A stretch of 64,000 nucleotides of DNA, taken from assembly GCF_019668465.1 (NCBI RefSeq), contig NZ_AP024828.1:1984001-2048000 (forward strand). Direction: 5' to 3'. How positions within the stretch are numbered: position 1 is the first letter of the stretch; the number at the start of each line of letters is the position of its first letter. The DNA is from Mycobacterium senriense. GTDB taxonomy: Bacteria > Actinomycetota > Actinomycetes > Mycobacteriales > Mycobacteriaceae. Shown in pieces: positions 44,431 to 52,329 of the stretch. The position numbers and the translations under genes were made by a program. Below the pieces are notes generated by a model. The model saw only the letters and a list, made by a program, of their open reading frames with translations, did not search any database and was not told the origin of the DNA.

Positions 44431-44467
44431 AGCAAGAACCCTGCGGCTATGCCGCGCTCTTCTTGCT
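44431..44467. terminator. two-part stem-loop
   Basis: Outer stem AGCAAGA/TCTTGCT (7 bp), inner stem GCGGC/GCCGC with loop TAT, separated by internal loops. No U-tract follows. It could end transcription entering from either side, or be part of an untranslated leader for the gene at 44795. Confidence 0.35.
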
Positions 44468-44741
44468 AACAGCAGCAACGAGTGGATGCGCCAATTCGAT
44501 GGCCCGAAGAGCTCGGCGAGGACATGCAGCGTGGCTTGAACCCCCGCGAGACCCGACGGATGTCTCGTTGATGTCGACATGGACCGGCGAGACCGGACCA
44601 GCACGCGATCCCTCGCGAGGGTGAAGCGCATCATGATTCATGATGCTGGTCGAACGGTTTTGGTCGTCACCGAGATTTGCCGATATCAGGGCGATCAGCC
44701 CGGCTCCCGTGGCCGAGTCATGCGCTGTGGCCTGAACTTCG

Positions 44742-44804
44742 CTAGAAATCTAATCTCGTGTCAAAATCTCGGCACTCATCTAGAATCTAATCTCATGTCA
44801 AAAA
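44742..44804 (+). repeat. imperfect direct repeat around the PPDK-like start
   Basis: Copy 1 at 44742-44766 and copy 2 at 44780-44804 both read CTAGAA(A)TCTAATCTC(G/A)TGTCAAAA, 38 bases apart with one indel. Copy 2 holds the ATG start (44795). Copy 1 has GTG in its place and opens a 10-codon ORF ending in TAA inside copy 2. Confidence 0.7.
44778..44793. promoter_or_regulatory. site B operator B2
   Basis: ATCTAGAATCTAATCT, ending one base before the ATG at 44795. It matches 14 of 16 bases of the equivalent part of the site before the FadE at 47161. Confidence 0.5.
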
Positions 44805-46423
44805 TAGGTGAGGGAGCGAGTCCCTCGGTCGTCGCGCTGGACGGCCGGGCCGGCCTTGGCCGTGATGTGCTTGGAAACAAGGGGTACGGCATCGATTCGA
44901 TGCGACGGCAGGGGTTGCCGGTGCCGCCGGCATTTTGCATCACGACCAGCGTTTGCGGGGAGTTTTTCGCCGGTCGCACTCAGTGCATCGACCGGCTGTG
45001 GGCCGAAGTATGCGAGCATGTACGGGGGCTCGAGAATCAGACATCCCGCACTTTTGGTCGCGGCCCACGGCCGATGTTGGTCAGCGTGCGCAGCGGAGCC
45101 GCTCTATCGATGCCCGGGATGATGGACACCGTGCTCGACCTCGGGATCAATGATGACGTCGAGAAGGCACTCGCACTCGCCGCTTCCGCTGAATTCGCCC
45201 GCGACACTCGCCAGCGCTTCAACGAGATGTACCGGCGCATCGTGTTGGGAGGTGACCCAGAGGTCGAGGTACCGGCGGATCCGTGGCAGCAACTGCGGGG
45301 AGCGATCGAAGCCGTCTTTGCCTCATGGAACAGCCCGCGGGCCGTCGCGTACCGAAGACACCATGGCCTGGATGCCGACGCAGGAACAGCAGTTGTCGTG
45401 CAAGCCATGGTGTTTGGCAATCTCGCGCGCAATTCGGGTACCGGGGTGCTGTTCTCGCGCAATCCTGTCACCGGAGCCGACGAGCCATTCGGTGAGTGGC
45501 TTGCCAATGGCCAAGGTGAGGACGTGGTCTCAGGCAACGTCGATGTCGAACCTATCGCGGCGTTGCGGGATGAGCAGCCCGCTGTCTACGACCAACTCAT
45601 GAGCGCGGCGCAGACCCTGGAGCGGCTCGCCGCAGACGTCCAGGACATCGAATTCACCGTGGAGGAGGGCAAACTGTGGCTGCTGCAGACTCGGGCGGCC
45701 AAGCGGTCCGCTCAGGCTGCGGTACGGCTGGCGCTGCGGTTGCGCCACGAAGAGCTGATCGACGATACGGAGGCACTGCGCCGTGTGACACCGGGCCAGA
45801 TCGAGACGCTGCTCTCACCGGCGCTTCTCCCTGAAACCCGGTTAGCCGCAGCATTATTAGCACGCGGACTGCCGGCGTGCCCAGGCGTGGTATCGGGCAA
45901 AGCATATTCCGACGTCGACGAGGCACTCGATGCCGCCGAGGAGGGGGAAGATGTGATCCTGGTGCGTGCAGCCACCAGCCCCGACGACGTCCAGGGCATG
46001 CTGGCTGCGCGGGGAATCGTCACGGAGACGGGTGGCGCAACATCGCACGCCGCGGTGGTGAGCCGCGAGATAGGCAGACCGGCCGTCGTCGGATGCGGAG
46101 ACGGGGTCGTCGCGGAGCTCGAGGGCAAGCTGATAACGGTTGATGGGGCCGAGGGTGAGGTGCGCGAGGGGATCCTGGAACTCACCGCGTGGTCCGAGAC
46201 TGATTCCCCGGACCTTGCTGAGCTAGCCGAGATCGCGCGCCGTGTCAGCCCGATTCGCGGCCATGCCGTGGGCGATTACCCGGTGCTTACCGATTCCTCT
46301 CCATCAGCGGTAGCTAAGGCGCTTGCTGCCGGCCTCACCGACGTCGTTTCCCCGCACCCGCTCATCACCATGTTGGTCGCGCACCAACTCGACAACAACA
46401 CAAAGGTACTGACCGATGTCTGA
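44795..46423 (+). CDS. PPDK-like ATP-grasp/phosphohistidine protein without PEP barrel
   Basis: 542 residues from ATG 44795. N-terminal ATP-grasp domain as in pyruvate phosphate dikinase: GNKGYGIDSMRRQGLPVPPAFCITT, VSVRSGAALSMPGMMDTVLDLG and DIEFTVEEGKLWLLQTRAAKRS. A swivelling phosphohistidine domain follows, with GGATSHAAVVSREIGRPAVVGCG (His ~418). The C-terminal PEP/pyruvate TIM barrel (~340 residues in full PPDK) is absent; only about 60 residues follow the domain. Mycobacteria have a similarly short PpdK annotated as a dikinase. Lacking an acceptor domain, it must hand phosphate (or pyrophosphate) to another protein or substrate. Three acceptor-like proteins are encoded downstream, so it is the likely energy-coupling component. 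It overlaps the next gene by 8 bases. Confidence 0.9.
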   Translation: MSKIGEGASPSVVALDGRAGLGRDVLGNKGYGIDSMRRQGLPVPPAFCITTSVCGEFFAGRTQCIDRLWAEVCEHVRGLENQTSRTFGRGPRPMLVSVRSGAALSMPGMMDTVLDLGINDDVEKALALAASAEFARDTRQRFNEMYRRIVLGGDPEVEVPADPWQQLRGAIEAVFASWNSPRAVAYRRHHGLDADAGTAVVVQAMVFGNLARNSGTGVLFSRNPVTGADEPFGEWLANGQGEDVVSGNVDVEPIAALRDEQPAVYDQLMSAAQTLERLAADVQDIEFTVEEGKLWLLQTRAAKRSAQAAVRLALRLRHEELIDDTEALRRVTPGQIETLLSPALLPETRLAAALLARGLPACPGVVSGKAYSDVDEALDAAEEGEDVILVRAATSPDDVQGMLAARGIVTETGGATSHAAVVSREIGRPAVVGCGDGVVAELEGKLITVDGAEGEVREGILELTAWSETDSPDLAELAEIARRVSPIRGHAVGDYPVLTDSSPSAVAKALAAGLTDVVSPHPLITMLVAHQLDNNTKVLTDV

Positions 46424-47021
46424 TTTAACTGTCCTGCAAGCGATCCGCCTCAAGGGTCGGGTGCGTGAGCCGGATTTGATCGCCACCGTCGGTGAAGATC
46501 CTGCAGCGGTCGCATCGACTCTGGCGCAACTGATTTCAGAGGGTCTCGTCGTCGAGGGAAAGACTGTCCGGCTCAGTCCTGAGGGACGCGAGCGGCTTAA
46601 CGCTCTTCTGGCTGAGGAGCGGTCGGGCGTCGACCAAGATGTACTGGCCGGCATCTACGACAGTTTCCGTGACGCCAACAACGAGTTCAAAGCTCTCATA
46701 ACGGACTGGCAGATCAAGGACGGCCAACCGAACTCCCACGACGACCTCGACTACGACGCAGCTGTGATTGCTCGTCTCGATGACGTCCACCGAATGGTGC
46801 GGCCGGTCATCGATTCTGCTGCAACATATCTGAGTCGGCTGAAGGCGTACGCCGACAAACTCGAGTCGGCCTTGGCGAAGGTCAAAGCCGGCGATACCAG
46901 TTGGTTGGCCAGGCCGATCGCCGACTCCTACCACACCGTATGGTTCGAACTGCATCAGGAATTCATCGAGGCCTCGGGTCTCACCCGTGAGGATGAGGCA
47001 CGCGCCGGGCACGCCAGCTAA
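46416..47021 (+). CDS. unknown protein with winged-helix-like N terminus, PPDK partner
   Basis: 201 residues; the ATG lies 8 bases inside the end of the PPDK-like gene, so the two are co-translated. Residues ~1-60 (LQAIRLKGRVREPDLIATVGEDPAAVASTLAQLISEGLVVEGKTVRLSPEGRERL) have the helix-helix-helix-wing pattern of a winged helix such as MarR/ArsR-like domains. Residues ~65-195 are predicted mostly helical with no motif I recognise (IYDSFRDANNEFKALITDWQIKDG). It could bind the PPDK-like protein or its acceptors, or act as a regulator. The obligate overlap argues for a shared complex. Confidence 0.75.
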   Translation: MSDLTVLQAIRLKGRVREPDLIATVGEDPAAVASTLAQLISEGLVVEGKTVRLSPEGRERLNALLAEERSGVDQDVLAGIYDSFRDANNEFKALITDWQIKDGQPNSHDDLDYDAAVIARLDDVHRMVRPVIDSAATYLSRLKAYADKLESALAKVKAGDTSWLARPIADSYHTVWFELHQEFIEASGLTREDEARAGHAS

Positions 47022-47045
47022 ACGCGTCGGGTAGTCGGCTCGGCC

Positions 47046-47062
47046 ATCGATCACCGTTTGGC
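47046..47062. promoter_or_regulatory. site A operator A11
   Basis: ATCGATCA-C-CGTTTGGC, 99 bases before the FadE start at 47161. This gap also contains a site-B copy, so both regulators may act on the gene. Confidence 0.45.
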
Positions 47063-47122
47063 CCACGTCATCTCCGGCCGATCGAAAGAAGGGTGGGCAT
47101 GCATCAAGTGCTCGAACCCTCG

Positions 47123-47142
47123 TTTAATCTAGAATAAAATCT
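47123..47142. promoter_or_regulatory. site B operator B3
   Basis: TTTAATCTAGAATAAAATCT, 18 bases before the GTG at 47161. The first 16 bases form a palindrome with 7 of 8 pairs. The 22 bases from 47123 match those from 54816 at 19 positions. Confidence 0.62.
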
Positions 47143-47160
47143 GGCGCGAGAGGTGATGGC

Positions 47161-48315
47161 GTGAGCACTGTATTGACCGATGAAGAGACCCTGCTCGTCG
47201 AGACCGTGCGCGGGTTCATCGATCGGGAGGTCAAGCCGACAGTTCGCGAGGTCGAGCACGACAACGAGTACCCCGAGAAGTGGATCGAACAGATGAAACA
47301 GATCGGGATATACGGACTGGCGATCCCCGAAGAATACGGCGGCTCTCCGGTGTCGATGGCATGTTATGTGCTGGTGACGCAGGAATTGGCGCGCGGTTGG
47401 ATGAGCCTGGCCGGGGCCATGGGTGGGCACACCGTGGTGGCCAAATTGCTGACACTGTTCGGGACCGAGGAGCAGAAGCGAGCCTATCTCCCGGCGATGG
47501 CATCCGGCGATATGCGTGCGACCATGGCGCTCACCGAGCCCGGCGGCGGATCAGATCTGCAGAGCATGACGACCACCGCGGTCCGTGACGGTGACGGCTT
47601 TGTGGTCACCGGTGCTAAGACCTGGATCTCCAACGCGCGCCGATCGGGTCTGATTGCTCTGCTGTGCAAGACCGATCCGAAGGCGACGCCGCGACACGCC
47701 GGCATCTCTATCCTATTGGTTGAACCCGGCCCGGGACTCACGATCTCGCGCGATCTGCCCAAGCTGGGCTACAAGGGCGTGGAGAGTTGCGAGCTGTCCT
47801 TCGACGGCTACCGCGTCGCCGAATCGGCGATCCTCGGTGGGGTGCCCGGCAAGGGGTTCACGCAGATGATGAAGGGCCTCGAGACCGGCCGGATCCAAGT
47901 CGCGTCCCGTGCGCTCGGTGTGGCCACGGCCGCCCTTGAGGACGCGCTCGCCTACTCCCAGCAGCGGGAGAGCTTCGGTCAGCCGATCTGGAAGCATCAA
48001 GCCATCGGCCATTATCTGGCCGACATGGCGACAAAGCTCACTGCCGCTCGGCAGCTCACTCTCTATGCGGCTGACCGTTATGACAGCGGCGAGCGCACCG
48101 ACATGGAGGCCGGCATGGCCAAGCTCTTCGCATCGGAGACGGCAATGGAGATCGCGCTGAATGCCGTCCGGATTCATGGCGGTTACGGGTACTCGACCGA
48201 GTTCGACGTCGAGCGGTACTTCCGCGATGCGCCGCTGATGATTGTCGGCGAGGGAACCAACGAAATTCAGCGCAATGTCATTGCAGGTCAGCTTGTTTCG
48301 CGCGGCGGTATTTGA
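47161..48315 (+). CDS. acyl-CoA dehydrogenase
   Basis: 384 residues from GTG 47161, standard single-domain length. MALTEPGGGSDLQSMTTTA and KTWISNARRSGL bind FAD and acyl-CoA. YSQQRESFGQPIWKHQAIGHYLADM is the C-terminal helical core. RIHGGYGYSTEFDVERYFRDAPLMIVGEGTNEIQRNVIAGQL carries the catalytic Glu (~364). In ACAD10/11 of animals an acyl-CoA dehydrogenase is fused to an APH-type kinase that phosphorylates hydroxyacyl-CoA. Here kinase genes of that family are nearby (51119, 59883), so this enzyme may process a phosphorylated intermediate rather than carry out plain desaturation (inference). Confidence 0.93.
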   Translation: MSTVLTDEETLLVETVRGFIDREVKPTVREVEHDNEYPEKWIEQMKQIGIYGLAIPEEYGGSPVSMACYVLVTQELARGWMSLAGAMGGHTVVAKLLTLFGTEEQKRAYLPAMASGDMRATMALTEPGGGSDLQSMTTTAVRDGDGFVVTGAKTWISNARRSGLIALLCKTDPKATPRHAGISILLVEPGPGLTISRDLPKLGYKGVESCELSFDGYRVAESAILGGVPGKGFTQMMKGLETGRIQVASRALGVATAALEDALAYSQQRESFGQPIWKHQAIGHYLADMATKLTAARQLTLYAADRYDSGERTDMEAGMAKLFASETAMEIALNAVRIHGGYGYSTEFDVERYFRDAPLMIVGEGTNEIQRNVIAGQLVSRGGI

Positions 48316-48492
48316 CACTCGACCGGGTTTGGCGGTCGGCGTTCAGCTGGGCGGGGCATTACCTTTTGCGTAGGGCCCCGAGCAGGATGAGGACGCGAGC
48401 AGTGCGCGGGCGACGTCACGGGAATGGAAGAGCTTCCCGTGTCAATCAACGGTTTCGCACTATGCCTCCGCGGGACGAGTGTATATGATAAT

Positions 48493-48516
48493 TTTAATAT
48501 GGATAAAAAAATTCTG
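48493..48516. promoter_or_regulatory. site B-like AT-rich element B4
   Basis: TTTAATATGGATAAAAAA and the following bases resemble the FadE site with small gaps. They lie in an AT-rich island (48479-48520) that stands out in a GC-rich window, 24 bases before the GTG at 48541. The rest of the 225-base gap upstream (48316-48490) shows no gene. Confidence 0.4.
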
Positions 48517-48540
48517 ATACCCCAGTAACGGGAGGCTCTC

Positions 48541-50157
48541 GTGGCGGAAGCGGCCGGCGTTGTGGCGGCGTCTGCCCTGCATGCCGTTTCGCCTCCGGAT
48601 GCGTCGTGGAGTTCGGTCAACCTGGCGGAGGCCGTCCCGGGTGTGATGACGCCGCTGTGCGCCAGCGTGTGGGTTCCGGCCAGCGAACTCGGACTGCGTG
48701 CCCCGTTCGTGGCCATGGGTGTGCTACCGGCCAATCAGGCGGCCATCCCAGAGCGCGACGAGCACCGGATCACTGGTGCCTTCTATGGCCGCATGGCCGT
48801 GCGGGTGGATTTCCTCTGCGCAATGGGTGATCTGATCCCTGGGCAGTCAGGCGAAGCGCTCTCCCGGGACTTCTTCGGCTTTGTTCCCGATGACTTCGTC
48901 AGCAGGCCGTCTATCCGGCGACTCCCGTGGATCGCCGTACGCTACCCCCGGACGCTGCTGCACATCGCGCGGCGAATCGAGCGGCTACGCATCGAAACTG
49001 ACGCATGGTGGCGCAGCGCGATCGGCATGATCGATTCGCTGTCCGGCGAGCAGCTCCGATCGTTGATGGCAGAGGCGATCTTCCGCTTCGGGCAAACACT
49101 CGCCGTGCAGGCCGTGGTCAGCGCCTGCGCTATTCAGCCGTTGCACGAGCAACTGACCAACCTGGCCGACATGGCCGGTGTGGATGCCACTGAACTGTTG
49201 CGCGGCCACGGCTCTCACGAGGAGGCCCGGGTTTTGGCCGACCTGTGGCGCGTCTCGCGCGGCAGCCTCGAACTCTCGGACTTTCTGCTCTGGCACGGCT
49301 ACCACTGTCCCGGGGAGGGCGAGCTGTCCAGCGTGACATGGCGGGAGAACCCTGAACCCGTGCGTAAGCTAATCGCGCAATACCGTGCGATGGACGATAC
49401 GGCGGCGCCCGACAGCGATCCCGCTGCGCAGCGCCGCGCGGGCAAGCCAGCCGAGAGCCGCTTCTACGCGTCGTTCAGGGGTGCGCAACGATTCAAGTCT
49501 CGGCTGGTCCTGCGACTCGCCCGCCGATTTCTGCCGCTGCGCGGTGTCGGGAAAGTTTCATACCTGCAAAGCCTCGACGTGGTGCGTGCCTGTGCCCGTC
49601 GTCTCGGGGACCAGTTGGTCGCTGAAGGTGTCCTCGGCGATCGCGACGATGCATTTTATCTCACCGCAGACGAACTGTCCGCCAGCCTGCCGCCCGACGT
49701 CAAAACCATTGTGGCTCAGCGCCGCAAGCTTCGAGACGAGTACCGTCAGGTCGCGGTCCCGTCGTCATGGAAGGGTCAGCCGCAACCGGTCGTGCGGACC
49801 GGCGGAGAGGCCGAGGATGTGACCACCCTGGCCGGTGTAGGCGCATCCGGAGGCGTCGTCGAAGGTCGCGCGGTGGTGGTCGACGAACCCGCGGATGCCG
49901 AGATCAACGACGGTGACATCTTGATCGCGCGCACCACCGATCCGTCCTGGGTGTCGCTGATGTTTCTCGCCAGTGGGCTCGTCGTCGATATCGGCGGCAT
50001 GATGAGCCACGCCGCGGTGGTCGCGCGCGAACTCGGCATCCCATGCGTCATGAACACCGCCCGCGGCACGTCCACTCTGCAGACCGGCGACCTGATCCGC
50101 ATTGACGGTGCCGCCGGAACCGTTGAAATCCTGCAACGAATAGGAGTTACCACCTGA
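48541..50157 (+). CDS. PEP-utilizing-domain protein without ATP-grasp, paralogue 1
   Basis: 538 residues, GTG 48541 with GGGAGG eight bases upstream. Residues ~20-430 form a mostly helical domain opening with SWSSVNLAEAVPGVMTPLCASVW, the pattern that begins the acceptor (rifampin-binding) domain of rifampin phosphotransferase. Residues ~435-535 are the swivelling phosphohistidine domain, with ARTTDPSWVSLMFLASGLVVDIGGMMSHAAVVARELGIPCV (His ~490). No ATP-grasp domain is present, so it cannot charge itself; the PPDK-like protein at 44795 or another donor must do so. Stop and next start share one base (TGATG), coupling it to the CrtC/AttH-like gene. Paralogues: 55904 and 63298. Confidence 0.85.
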   Translation: MAEAAGVVAASALHAVSPPDASWSSVNLAEAVPGVMTPLCASVWVPASELGLRAPFVAMGVLPANQAAIPERDEHRITGAFYGRMAVRVDFLCAMGDLIPGQSGEALSRDFFGFVPDDFVSRPSIRRLPWIAVRYPRTLLHIARRIERLRIETDAWWRSAIGMIDSLSGEQLRSLMAEAIFRFGQTLAVQAVVSACAIQPLHEQLTNLADMAGVDATELLRGHGSHEEARVLADLWRVSRGSLELSDFLLWHGYHCPGEGELSSVTWRENPEPVRKLIAQYRAMDDTAAPDSDPAAQRRAGKPAESRFYASFRGAQRFKSRLVLRLARRFLPLRGVGKVSYLQSLDVVRACARRLGDQLVAEGVLGDRDDAFYLTADELSASLPPDVKTIVAQRRKLRDEYRQVAVPSSWKGQPQPVVRTGGEAEDVTTLAGVGASGGVVEGRAVVVDEPADAEINDGDILIARTTDPSWVSLMFLASGLVVDIGGMMSHAAVVARELGIPCVMNTARGTSTLQTGDLIRIDGAAGTVEILQRIGVTT

Positions 50158-51047
50158 TGACCGCTGCCGAACTCACCAAGACATGGGGGCCATTGGCCGA
50201 ACCCATCCACGCCGACGCCGCCGGACCCACCGATCCGGTCTGGAAAGACAACGCCTACCTGTCCTTCTGGGACACCCATAACCAGGTGTTCGGCACATTC
50301 CATGTCTCCACATCACCCAACGGAACGGGCGCCCGGCGGGCCCGGTGCAGCGTGTCCGTGCAGGGCAAGATTCTGGAAATCATCGAAGATCTGCCACCGG
50401 GCAGCTTTGAGAGCGCGTCGATCAAATTCGGGCTCGACGGCCGGATCGCAGTGCGCCATGAGCGGTTACAGGCCGATTTGGTCAATGTTCCGCTGTTCGT
50501 CGCGGCCGACTATGCGGTGAGTGGGATTGTTCCCGAGTTGGTGCCCGGCAAGCCGCTGCAGCACTTCCAGCAGGCCTGCGAGATCAACGGCACTCTGGTG
50601 CTCGACGGCGTGGAGTCACCGGTGCAAGCGCAGGGAATGCGGGACCGCACCTGGGGTTTCCGTGACGAGTCCGCGCAGTGGATCGAGTATGCGGGTCTGG
50701 TCGCCGTCATCGGCGACACGTTCGTCACCGTCATGAAATTTCTGGGAGCAGACGGCTCGCTACGGTCGGATGGGTTCCTTATCGACGCGAATCGATCGGT
50801 CACGATCGTCGACGTCGCATTCGGGCGCGATGCTGCCGGGCAATTCCGGTTGGCCCGTCTGCGAGACGCGGAGGGTGGCAGCCGGCTGGTGACGGTGTCG
50901 TCGAGGCTGGCCGGATTCTTTGTGCCAATGGGCGCAGACTCCGAGGGCCCGTCTTTTGGAACCTATGACGACTTCATGTCGCTCGACAGCGAAAACAGTT
51001 CCGGTGCGGGATTTTTCGAGCAAGGCATCCTGCACCGAGTGTTCTGA
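50157..51047 (+). CDS. CrtC/AttH-like (lipocalin-fold) protein, paralogue 1
   Basis: 296 residues. NAYLSFWDTHNQVFGTFHVSTSPNGTGARR opens a beta-rich protein. QGMRDRTWGFRDESAQWIEYAGLV near residue 160 is the conserved (R)D(H/R)(S/T)WGxR segment of the hydroxyneurosporene-synthase/AttH double-lipocalin fold. CrtC members hydrate isoprenoid double bonds to tertiary alcohols; many actinobacterial relatives are DUF-only. No signal peptide or membrane segment is seen. It is translated from a TGATG junction with the PEP-domain protein 1. The two others of its kind (54843, 62143) are also linked to PEP-domain proteins, so the pair probably works as a unit. Confidence 0.7.
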   Translation: MTAAELTKTWGPLAEPIHADAAGPTDPVWKDNAYLSFWDTHNQVFGTFHVSTSPNGTGARRARCSVSVQGKILEIIEDLPPGSFESASIKFGLDGRIAVRHERLQADLVNVPLFVAADYAVSGIVPELVPGKPLQHFQQACEINGTLVLDGVESPVQAQGMRDRTWGFRDESAQWIEYAGLVAVIGDTFVTVMKFLGADGSLRSDGFLIDANRSVTIVDVAFGRDAAGQFRLARLRDAEGGSRLVTVSSRLAGFFVPMGADSEGPSFGTYDDFMSLDSENSSGAGFFEQGILHRVF

Positions 51048-51118
51048 TCGAGTGTTCTACGGATAGCCATCGAGCACCCGCGCCGACCAGGACGACCGGC
51101 AACGGGGCCGAGGACGGG

Positions 51119-52240
51119 TCAGCGGTGCCCGGTGATCCACCCGACCGCGCCGGTCGGTGCGGGCAGATCGAGCAGGGACGCCAAGACCTGCGAGGCCGGA
51201 TTGTTGAACGGCATTGGCGCATCCGGGGGCAGCAGGCCCAGCTCGATCATCTGCTTGCCGACGCGCAGCAGCAGGATCGCGCCCCGCAGCGCAGCCCACG
51301 CTTCGAACCAGTCGAGGTCGTGCATTGTGCGGCCGGTGAGCTGCTCGAAACGTGTTATCGCGGCACTACGGTCCGGAAAGCCCTCCAGGCGCGGCAGCCC
51401 GATCCCGGCCGAATAGACACGGTCGAAGAACAAGAAGTAGCCCAGGTCGACTTCGGGGCGCCCGAGGGTGGCCATTTCCCAGTCGAAGACACCGGTGACC
51501 TTCTGGTCGGGGCCGAACATGAGGTTTCCGAATCGGGCGTCGCCCCAGGAGACGACCAGCGGGTTGTCCTGTGTCGGTCGGGAGGCCGCCAGCAGCTCGA
51601 AGGCCTTATCGATGGTCGGGCTGAGTGTGTCGCCGGCGGCCCAGCTGTAGAAGCGTTGCCAGTACTGCAGTTCTTGCTCGATGACCGTGTCGCCCAGGTC
51701 GGCGTGCAGTAGCTCGGTCAGGCCGAGCGCCACCGGATCCGCCCGCTGGATGTCCGCGATAACCTTCAGAGCCTCGTCGAACATGGTCGCGCGCTGTTCG
51801 GCGGTCAGGTCGACCACCCAGCCCCCGGTCACAAAGGGCGGATCATCGCCAGGCACTTCGCCATACGCCCGCTCCAGCAATGCGAATGGTGAACCGAGAA
51901 CGTCGCCGGTGGTCTCGTGGGCAAGGACCCGGGGAATCGGGGCGTCGGTGTGCGCCGACAGCAGTGACATCACCCTGAGTTCACGGCCCAGATCGTAGGT
52001 CTCGAACAATCCGCCGTCCTGAGGGGGGATGCGAACGACTAAACCCTCTTCCACCAGCTCACCGTGCTGCCGCCAGCTAGCCTCGAATAACACCGTCTCA
52101 CTGGACATTCCACTCGCCGAGGGAATCATCACGTTCGACACCTTGACCGGCCCGGAGGCATCGAACACGGTCGGCAGCCAGGCGGCAAGGTGTTCACCGA
52201 CGGCATCCGCGTCCAGTTTGTTCTTCAGCGCCACGATCAC
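51119..52240 (-). CDS. APH-family kinase (ACAD10-kinase-like)
   Basis: 373 residues from GTG 52240; GTG 52234 has the better spaced GAGG and is an alternative. The catalytic loop is VVSWGDARFGNLMFG, with Trp in place of the usual His but Asp (~233) and Asn kept. VTGVFDWEMATLGRPEVDLGYFLFF supplies the DFG-like Asp. The region LLERAYGEVPGDDPPF and this ending are typical of the APH proteins that accompany acyl-CoA dehydrogenases. Likely substrate: a hydroxylated acyl-CoA or similar. It lies downstream of a TetR gene on the same strand, after an AT-rich 89-base gap. Confidence 0.85.
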   Translation of the reverse strand: MIVALKNKLDADAVGEHLAAWLPTVFDASGPVKVSNVMIPSASGMSSETVLFEASWRQHGELVEEGLVVRIPPQDGGLFETYDLGRELRVMSLLSAHTDAPIPRVLAHETTGDVLGSPFALLERAYGEVPGDDPPFVTGGWVVDLTAEQRATMFDEALKVIADIQRADPVALGLTELLHADLGDTVIEQELQYWQRFYSWAAGDTLSPTIDKAFELLAASRPTQDNPLVVSWGDARFGNLMFGPDQKVTGVFDWEMATLGRPEVDLGYFLFFDRVYSAGIGLPRLEGFPDRSAAITRFEQLTGRTMHDLDWFEAWAALRGAILLLRVGKQMIELGLLPPDAPMPFNNPASQVLASLLDLPAPTGAVGWITGHR

Positions 52241-52329
52241 CCTCGATCTGATGTTGATCCGACAAAAAATTTAACTGCGATTAGAATATACCTCGAAGGT
52301 CGACCAAGGGCTTCAGTCGCGGGCGGCAT

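Larger units (their letters stand above)
44365..44794. other. 430-base gap between TetR and PPDK-like genes
   Basis: No gene is supported here. It holds, in order, a palindrome at the TetR start, a two-part stem-loop, and a 25-base direct repeat ending on the PPDK-like start codon, all listed separately. The open frame from 44579 into the PPDK-like gene has no start-site support and composition unlike the protein itself. Confidence 0.6.

Noticed and set aside
44579..44794. N-terminal extension of the PPDK-like protein
   Set aside because: Open frame only. It crosses the direct repeat, has no ribosome site, and PPDK homology begins right after ATG 44795.
44795..46423. Complete pyruvate phosphate dikinase or truncated pseudogene
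   Set aside because: The PEP/pyruvate barrel is missing but the frame is clean, the stop overlaps a downstream start, and short PpdK forms are known in mycobacteria. It reads as a functional short form, not a broken gene.
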